The notes under the pieces are model-generated. The model searched no databases and had not been told where the DNA came from. It worked only from the letters and a program-made list of their open reading frames with translations. A stretch of DNA of 64,000 nucleotides from Halorubrum salipaludis (GTDB taxonomy: Archaea; Halobacteriota; Halobacteria; Halobacteriales; Haloferacaceae): the NCBI RefSeq assembly GCF_002286985.1, contig NZ_NSKC01000003.1, positions 62,001 through 126,000 on the forward strand. The letters are read 5' to 3'. Positions 59,045 through 64,000 of this stretch are shown piece by piece (the stretch's first letter is position 1; every line of letters starts with the position of its first letter). The position numbers and the translations under genes were made by a program.

Positions 59045-60319
59045 ATGGACGTCAACAGCCATGCCGAGGAGCTCGCCTCCGACCTCGGCGTCGACAAAGA
59101 GGAGGTCAAAGAGGACCTGCAGAACCTACTGGAGTACAGCGTCCCGATCGACGAGGCCAAACAGAGCGTCCGCCGGAAGCACGGCGGCGGAGGCGGCGGC
59201 TCGTCGCCGACACCGGACGCCGTCGACGTGGGCGAGATCACCACCGACCACGACGGGGTGACGGTCACCGTCCGCGTGCTCACCCAGGGGACCCGCACGA
59301 TCCGGTATCAAGGCGACGACCTCACGATCCGCGAGGGGGAGGTCGCCGACGAGACCGGCGTCATCTCCTACACCGCGTGGCAGGACTTCGGGTTCGAACC
59401 GGGCGACTCGCTGACGATCGGCAACGCCGGCGTCCGCGAGTGGGAAGGGGCACCGGAGCTCAACCTCAACGACTCCACCACCGTCGCCATCGCCGACGAG
59501 CCGGTCGAAGTCGACCAGGAGGTCGGCGGCGACCGGAGCCTCGTCGACATCAATGCAGGCGACCGCGGCCGGAACGTGGAAGTCCGCGTGCTGGAGGTCG
59601 ACGAGAAGACGATCTCCGGCCGCGACGGCGAGACGGAGATCTTAGAGGGCGTCGTCGGCGACGCCACCGCGAAGCTCCCCTTCACCGACTGGCAGCCCCG
59701 GTCGGAACTGACGCCGGGTGCCGACCTCCGGATCGAGGACGTGTACGTCCGGGAGTTCCGGGGGGTCCCGTCGATCAACCTCACCGAGTTCTCGACGGTG
59801 ACGCCGCTCCCCGACCCGGTCGAGGTCGCCGAGGACGCGCCCCGCCTGTCGGTCGCCGAGGCGGTCGGGTCCGGCGGGATGTTCGACGTGGAGATCGTCG
59901 GCAACGTCCTCGAAATCCGTGACGGCTCCGGGCTCATCGAGCGGTGTCCGGAGTGCGGCCGCGTGGTTCAGAACGGGCAGTGCCGGAGCCACGGCGACGT
60001 GGACAGTGAGGACGACCTCCGCGTGAAGGCGATCGTCGACGACGGCACCGACACCGTCACCGTCGTCCTCGACGACGAGCTCACCGCCGAGGTGTACGGC
60101 GGCGGGCTCGAGGACGCCCTCGAGGCCGCGAAGGACGCGATGGACAAGGAGGTCGTCGCCGAGGCGATCGCCGACTCCCTCGTCGGGCGCGCGTACCGCG
60201 TCCGCGGGAACCTCTCGGTCGACGACTACGGCGCCAACCTCGACGCGGCCGAGTTCGAGCTCGCGGACGACGACCCGGCCGACCGCGCCCGCGCCGCGCT
60301 CGCGGAGGTGGGCGAATGA
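59045..60319 (+). CDS. rpa: Replication protein A (ssDNA-binding protein), three OB folds plus zinc finger
   Basis: A 424-residue single-stranded-DNA-binding protein. A short N-terminal helical part (residues 1-45) precedes OB folds at about 60-150, 165-260 and 275-400, with repeated T-x-x-W-Q/D-x blocks (SYTAWQDFGFEPGDSLTIGN and PFTDWQPRSELTPGADLRIE). A zinc finger with CPECGRVVQNGQC then SHG lies at about 301-318, inside the third fold. It coats ssDNA in replication and repair. The ATG at 59045 lies about 25 nt after a weak TATA-like CCTTTTGTG. It opens the rpa-rpap-phosphoesterase operon. Confidence 0.94.
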   Translation: MDVNSHAEELASDLGVDKEEVKEDLQNLLEYSVPIDEAKQSVRRKHGGGGGGSSPTPDAVDVGEITTDHDGVTVTVRVLTQGTRTIRYQGDDLTIREGEVADETGVISYTAWQDFGFEPGDSLTIGNAGVREWEGAPELNLNDSTTVAIADEPVEVDQEVGGDRSLVDINAGDRGRNVEVRVLEVDEKTISGRDGETEILEGVVGDATAKLPFTDWQPRSELTPGADLRIEDVYVREFRGVPSINLTEFSTVTPLPDPVEVAEDAPRLSVAEAVGSGGMFDVEIVGNVLEIRDGSGLIERCPECGRVVQNGQCRSHGDVDSEDDLRVKAIVDDGTDTVTVVLDDELTAEVYGGGLEDALEAAKDAMDKEVVAEAIADSLVGRAYRVRGNLSVDDYGANLDAAEFELADDDPADRARAALAEVGE

Positions 60320-61944
60320 GCGACGACGGACCGGGCGCCCGGGAGGTCGCGCACCGCCTGTTCGCCGCCGAGTTCGACGACGCCTCCCTCTCGTACTCCG
60401 AGAGCGACGAGGAGCGCGCCCCGAACTACGTGGTCTCCCCCACGGGGGCCCGCGTGAACCGACTGTTCGTCGCCGGCGTGCTCACCGAGGTCGAGCGCGT
60501 GAACGACGAGACGCGCCGCGGGCGGGTCGTCGACCCCTCCGGCGCGTTCGTCACCTACGCCGGCCAGTACCAGCCGGAGGCACAGACCTTCTTGGAGCGC
60601 GCCGAACCGCCGGCGTTCGTCGCCCTCACCGGGAAGGCGCGAACCTTCGAGCCGGAGGACTCCGACCGCGTGTTCACTTCTGTCCGCCCGGAGAGCCTCA
60701 ACGCGGTCGACGCCGACACCCGCGACCGCTGGGTGGTCTCCGCGGCGGAGGCCACGCTCGACCGGCTCGCCGTCTTCGCGAAGGCCCTCGACTCCGACCT
60801 CCGGGGCGAGGAACTCCGCGCGGCCCTCGAATCGGGCGGCGCGCCGGCGTCGCTGGCGGCCGGGATCCCGAAGGCGATCGCCCACTACGACACCTCGACC
60901 GCCTACGTCGAGGCGCTCCGTCGGCTCGCCGTCGACGCCTTAGAGCTGATCGCCGGCGACCGCGACGAGGTCCGCTCGCCCGAGATCGCGCCCGATGAGG
61001 GCGGCGAAGCGGCGATCGGTACGCTCCCGGCGACGGACGTGACGATCGAGGCGCCGGCGGGGTCGGTCGGTGGCGGGGAAACGGCGGAGTCGGACTCCGA
61101 ACCGGACGTTTCCGAATCAGACGAACCGGCCGGAGAGCCGGAATCGACCGATTCCGACTCGATCGGTTCCGAACCCGCCGACACCGCAGCCGACGCAGAC
61201 ACCACCGACGCCGCCGCCGAATCCACTGACACCGCGGACGCCGCGGACGCCGCGGACGCCGCCGACGTCACCGGCGCCGCCGACGCCGCGCCCGCCGACT
61301 CCGGGTCCTCCGGGATCGAGGCCGAATCCGACGACGCCGCGTCCGAGTCCGCCGACCGCGCCGTGGACGAACCGTCGGCCGATCCGGGTGACGAGAGCGA
61401 CGGACTCGGCGACTTCGACGCCGGGACTGACGACGCCGACTCCGGCGAATCCGGCGACGACGCCGAGGCCGACTTCGACGAGCCGTCGGCCGACCCCGCC
61501 TCCGACGAGATGTACGAGCTCGACGAGGCGGAGCGCGAGGAGATCGAGTCGGAGTTCGGGACCGACTTCTCGACCGGGAGCGAGGTCGACGAGCCCGGCG
61601 AGGCCGATATCGACGTGCCGGAGCCCGAGGAGATGGACGAGCCCCCGGCCGAAGACGCCGCGGAGCCCGCCGCCGACTCGGAACCGGAGAGCCGGGAACC
61701 GGCGACCGATGACGCCGAGACGACCGACGACTCCGTGGAGAGCGACGACGTCGACCTCGAAGCCGCGGTCATCGACGCGATGGGCGCGCTCGACGACGGC
61801 GACGGGGCCGACCGCGAGGCCGTCGTCGAGGCGGTCGTCGACGACCTCGGCGTCGCCGCCGAGTCGGTCGAGGACGCGATCCAGGACGCGCTGATGAGCG
61901 GGAAGTGCTACGAGCCCGGTGACGGCACGCTGAAGCCGATCTGA
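60316..61944 (+). CDS. RPA-associated protein (RPAP, COG3390)
   Basis: A 542-residue protein. Residues 1-220 form the conserved OB-type RPAP domain (REVAHRLFAAEFDDASLSYS, VVSPTGARVNRLFVAGVLTE and DPSGAFVTYAGQYQPEAQTF). Residues about 235-470 are a very long Asp/Glu/Ser/Ala-rich disordered linker. Residues about 475-542 form a winged-helix-like end with AVVEAVVDDLGVAAESVEDA, ALMSGKCYEPGDGTLKPI. In Haloferax such proteins are co-transcribed with and bind their RPA partner. The start overlaps the rpa stop by ATGA. The linker is much longer than the rest of the family would need. Confidence 0.9.
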   Translation: MSDDGPGAREVAHRLFAAEFDDASLSYSESDEERAPNYVVSPTGARVNRLFVAGVLTEVERVNDETRRGRVVDPSGAFVTYAGQYQPEAQTFLERAEPPAFVALTGKARTFEPEDSDRVFTSVRPESLNAVDADTRDRWVVSAAEATLDRLAVFAKALDSDLRGEELRAALESGGAPASLAAGIPKAIAHYDTSTAYVEALRRLAVDALELIAGDRDEVRSPEIAPDEGGEAAIGTLPATDVTIEAPAGSVGGGETAESDSEPDVSESDEPAGEPESTDSDSIGSEPADTAADADTTDAAAESTDTADAADAADAADVTGAADAAPADSGSSGIEAESDDAASESADRAVDEPSADPGDESDGLGDFDAGTDDADSGESGDDAEADFDEPSADPASDEMYELDEAEREEIESEFGTDFSTGSEVDEPGEADIDVPEPEEMDEPPAEDAAEPAADSEPESREPATDDAETTDDSVESDDVDLEAAVIDAMGALDDGDGADREAVVEAVVDDLGVAAESVEDAIQDALMSGKCYEPGDGTLKPI

Positions 61945-62753
61945 TGGCCCCCGCCGCGTCGCCCGCCGTCGAACCGGTGGTCGGCGAACCCGCGGCCGTG
62001 GCCGACCTCGAGGACGAGCGCGCGCTGCTGGTCGCCGACGTGCACGCCGGTATCGAGGTCGGGCTCCGATACGAGCGCGGCGTCGAACTCGACAGCCGCG
62101 CTGACGAGCGTCGCGAGCGTCTCTGTGGCCTCATTACCGAGACCGACGCCGACCGACTCGTGGTCCTCGGCGACCTCGCACACCGGATCGCGGCGCCGGA
62201 GGGCGACGAGCGCGAGGAGCTGGTCGAGCTGATCCGGGCGGTCACGGACCGCGTCCCGATGACGCTCGTCGAGGGGAACCACGACGCCGGGGTCGCCGAG
62301 GCGTTCGCCGGCGACATCGACGTGATCGGTCCCGGCGGCGGGATTCTCGGAGACAGCGACAGGGATAACTCGACCGCGGACGCCGGCGTCGGCGTTCTCC
62401 ACGGCCACACGTGGCCCGATCCCTCGCTCCTCGACGCAGACGTGATCTGCATGGGTCACGAGCACCCCCAAGTGCGACTGGAGGACGCGGTCGGCGGCTC
62501 GCGCGTGGAGCGCGCGTGGCTCCGCGGCGAACTTGACCCGGCGGCGTTCGTGGAGAGCGGCGAAGCCGGCCCGCTACCCGAGGCGGACCCGCCCGAACTT
62601 GTCGTCTTCCCCGCGTTCAACGAGCGCTCGGGCGGCACGTGGGTGAACGTCGACGGCCAGTCGTTCCTCGCGCCGTTCCTCCCGGACGCGCTACCGGCCG
62701 GCGACGCGTACCTGCTTGACGGGACGCGGCTCGGAGACTACCGACGGGTGTGA
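61944..62753 (+). CDS. Metallophosphoesterase associated with the RPA operon
   Basis: A 269-residue calcineurin-like phosphoesterase. LLVADVHAGIEVGL has the D-x-H pair, VVLGDLAHR the G-D-x-x pair, and LVEGNHDAGVAEAF the G-N-H-D motif. LHGHTWPDP and CMGHEHP supply the C-terminal histidines. The ATG shares its first base with the last base of the rpap stop. Phosphoesterases are a fixed third member of haloarchaeal rpa operons, which suggests a role in DNA repair, but the substrate is unknown. The C-terminal extension (about 220-269) is family-specific. Confidence 0.9.
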   Translation: MAPAASPAVEPVVGEPAAVADLEDERALLVADVHAGIEVGLRYERGVELDSRADERRERLCGLITETDADRLVVLGDLAHRIAAPEGDEREELVELIRAVTDRVPMTLVEGNHDAGVAEAFAGDIDVIGPGGGILGDSDRDNSTADAGVGVLHGHTWPDPSLLDADVICMGHEHPQVRLEDAVGGSRVERAWLRGELDPAAFVESGEAGPLPEADPPELVVFPAFNERSGGTWVNVDGQSFLAPFLPDALPAGDAYLLDGTRLGDYRRV

Positions 62754-63087
62754 GGCGTCGCCGTTGGCCGCGGCCCGATTTTAGCCCGCGACGGATCGAT
62801 AACGTGTGTGTTCGGCGCTCGCACACGCTGCCTCGGCCCGCTCTCTCGCTCGTCGCCGGTGGTCGAATAGGGGGCGCTTTCACAGGATGTTCTGGTAATT
62901 CTCACGAGACAAGAACGGCGTATCGGATCTCGATAGTCGTGAGGGCGGGCGGTGAAACTCTGTTATAGGATGTGTGGGTCAGTTTTTCTGTCCAATGGCG
63001 GCGTCGAACGCGAATCAGATAGGGCCATATTACCACGACTGAGAACATGTCCATATATTTATCTGCCGAGGGTGAATTCGACCTCAT
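62754..63087 (+). promoter_or_regulatory. AT-rich intergenic region and promoter of the sensor kinase gene
   Basis: A 334-bp gap with no gene. Its AT content rises towards the kinase. The TATA box TATATTTAT at 63054-63062 ends 25 nt before the ATG at 63088, the leaderless distance. No repeat or hairpin of note was seen in the first 250 bp. Confidence 0.65.
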
Positions 63088-64000
63088 ATGGGGTTTTCAC
63101 CCGGTATCGTCTCTTGGGTCCTGTTCGGTATCTCCGGGCTGAACCTCGGCATCGCCGCCGTCGCGGTCCGGCGCAGAGAGGTGCGCGGCGCGGTCGCGTT
63201 CTCGCTGGTGATGATCTGCGTGTCTCTCTACTCGCTGGGCACCGGAATCCGCGCCGGGAGCACGACGCTCTCGCTGTATCAGGTCGGGACGGTGGTCAAA
63301 TTCGCCGGGATCCTCGGACTCGGGCCGACCCAACTCCGCTTCGGACTCATATACACCGGCCGGGAGTCCCTCCTCACTCGTCGCCGCTGGGCGCTCCTGC
63401 TCGCGTGGCCAGCCGCCGTCCTCGCGCTCGTCGCGACCGCACCGGCACACGACCTGCTCTGGACTGTTCACGGGTTCAGCAGCGCCGCTCCGCTGGCTGC
63501 GGTCGACCGAGCGAACGGGCCGCTGTTTTGGCTGGCGCTGGCGTACACCTACACCCTGATACTCACCACGTACTCGTTGCTGCTCGTCTTCGGGGTCAGG
63601 CGCGGCGGACAATACCGCACGCAGGTCCTGTTGATGCTCTCCGGCGGAATCATCCCGGTCATCGGCAGTTTCCTCCTCCTGTACAGCGGTAACCTGTCGA
63701 CGGCCTTCGACCCGACCGCGTTCGCCAACACGGCCACCGGCGTCGTGTTCGCCGTCGCGCTCTTCGGGTTCGGCTTCCTCGACCTGGCTCCCATCGCGAG
63801 GCATACCCTCGTCGACGAGATGGTCGACCCGGTGTACGTCGTCGACATCGACGATCGCGTCGTCGACGTGAACGTGGCCGGTATGGAACTTCTCGACGAG
63901 GGTGTGGATAAGCCAGTCGGGCGACCGGCGGCCGAGGTCGTTCCGCTGTACGACTCGTTCCACGGGAACACCGACGACGCCGACTCGGACGTGACTGTCG
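63088..64000 (+). CDS. Sensor protein with 7TM N-terminus and PAS domain (probable histidine kinase, partial)
   Basis: The frame is open from the ATG at 63088 to the window end (304 codons). Residues 1-235 hold seven hydrophobic helices (for example IVSWVLFGISGLNLGIAAVA, then LLLAWPAAVLALVATAPAHD and LALAYTYTLILTTYSLLLVF), the layout of the HisKA-7TM sensor domain. A short F-L-D-L-A-P-I linker follows, then a PAS domain from about 242 (DEMVDPVYVVDIDDRVVDVN). The HisKA and ATPase domains expected in such proteins would lie beyond the window. The leaderless TATA box supports the start. The stimulus is unknown. Confidence 0.87.
   Translation, partial: MGFSPGIVSWVLFGISGLNLGIAAVAVRRREVRGAVAFSLVMICVSLYSLGTGIRAGSTTLSLYQVGTVVKFAGILGLGPTQLRFGLIYTGRESLLTRRRWALLLAWPAAVLALVATAPAHDLLWTVHGFSSAAPLAAVDRANGPLFWLALAYTYTLILTTYSLLLVFGVRRGGQYRTQVLLMLSGGIIPVIGSFLLLYSGNLSTAFDPTAFANTATGVVFAVALFGFGFLDLAPIARHTLVDEMVDPVYVVDIDDRVVDVNVAGMELLDEGVDKPVGRPAAEVVPLYDSFHGNTDDADSDVTV

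Overview
The window is chromosomal DNA from a haloarchaeon (class Halobacteria; the very high GC content and strongly acidic proteins suggest a Halorubrum-like genus, though the genus is only an inference). Archaeal marker genes fix the domain: TFB, RNA polymerase subunit L, proteasome beta subunit, ribosomal proteins S15 and S3Ae, KEOPS Pcc1, archaeal RPA with its associated protein, and a leaderless-promoter style in which a TATA box lies about 25-30 nt before the start codon. Almost everything reads as core genome. There is no prophage, plasmid module, transposase or CRISPR array.

Layout. 1-4.4 kb: the end of an unknown gene, a ThiN-domain thiamine regulator, an FMN flavin-type oxidoreductase, metG and a VOC protein. 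4.4-14 kb: MFS transporter, riboflavin reductase ArfC, a COG1340 coiled-coil protein with a long leader, an NCS2 permease, SppA, DUF373, aroE, a CopD-like protein and a helix-hairpin-helix protein. 14-18 kb: the overlapping pabB-pabA-pabC operon, then pyrE. 18-26.5 kb: moxR, tRNA-Ser(CGA), citramalate synthase, a cupin/zinc-ribbon protein, a solo Cas4-like nuclease, mfnA and ppsA. 26.7-32.5 kb: a secreted subtilisin carrying its own cohesin-like and dockerin modules, followed by a membrane-anchored cohesin-type protein. 32.7-42.5 kb: a MinD-like operon, a rhodanese/beta-lactamase fusion, AN1-rhomboid plus endonuclease V, aroD, tfb, a cobalamin-binding-type protein and an XTP/ITP phosphatase. 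42.6-50.3 kb: small regulators, an SPFH protein, pssA, psmB, a 57-residue membrane protein, a UDG-family protein and a PHP/asparagine-synthase-like pair. 50.7-56 kb: nhaC plus a TRAM protein, then rps15, a degenerate DHH protein, pcc1 and rps3ae. 56.3-64 kb: GNAT, rpoL, a GT4 glycosyltransferase, the rpa-rpap-phosphoesterase operon, and the start of a 7TM-PAS sensor kinase.

The most striking non-gene signal is a family of four intergenic elements of about 200-260 bp (4459-4709 minus, 38846-39105 minus, 50430-50628 plus, 55969-56226 plus). They share short invariant blocks in a fixed order. Between the blocks are hairpins whose sequences differ from copy to copy while keeping their pairing, and each copy has a TATA box upstream. 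This is what a self-transcribed structured RNA family, or a structured non-autonomous mobile element, would look like. A separate candidate small RNA (TATA box, hairpin, hairpin plus T-run) lies at 48314-48427, and rps15 has a long leader with four hairpins.
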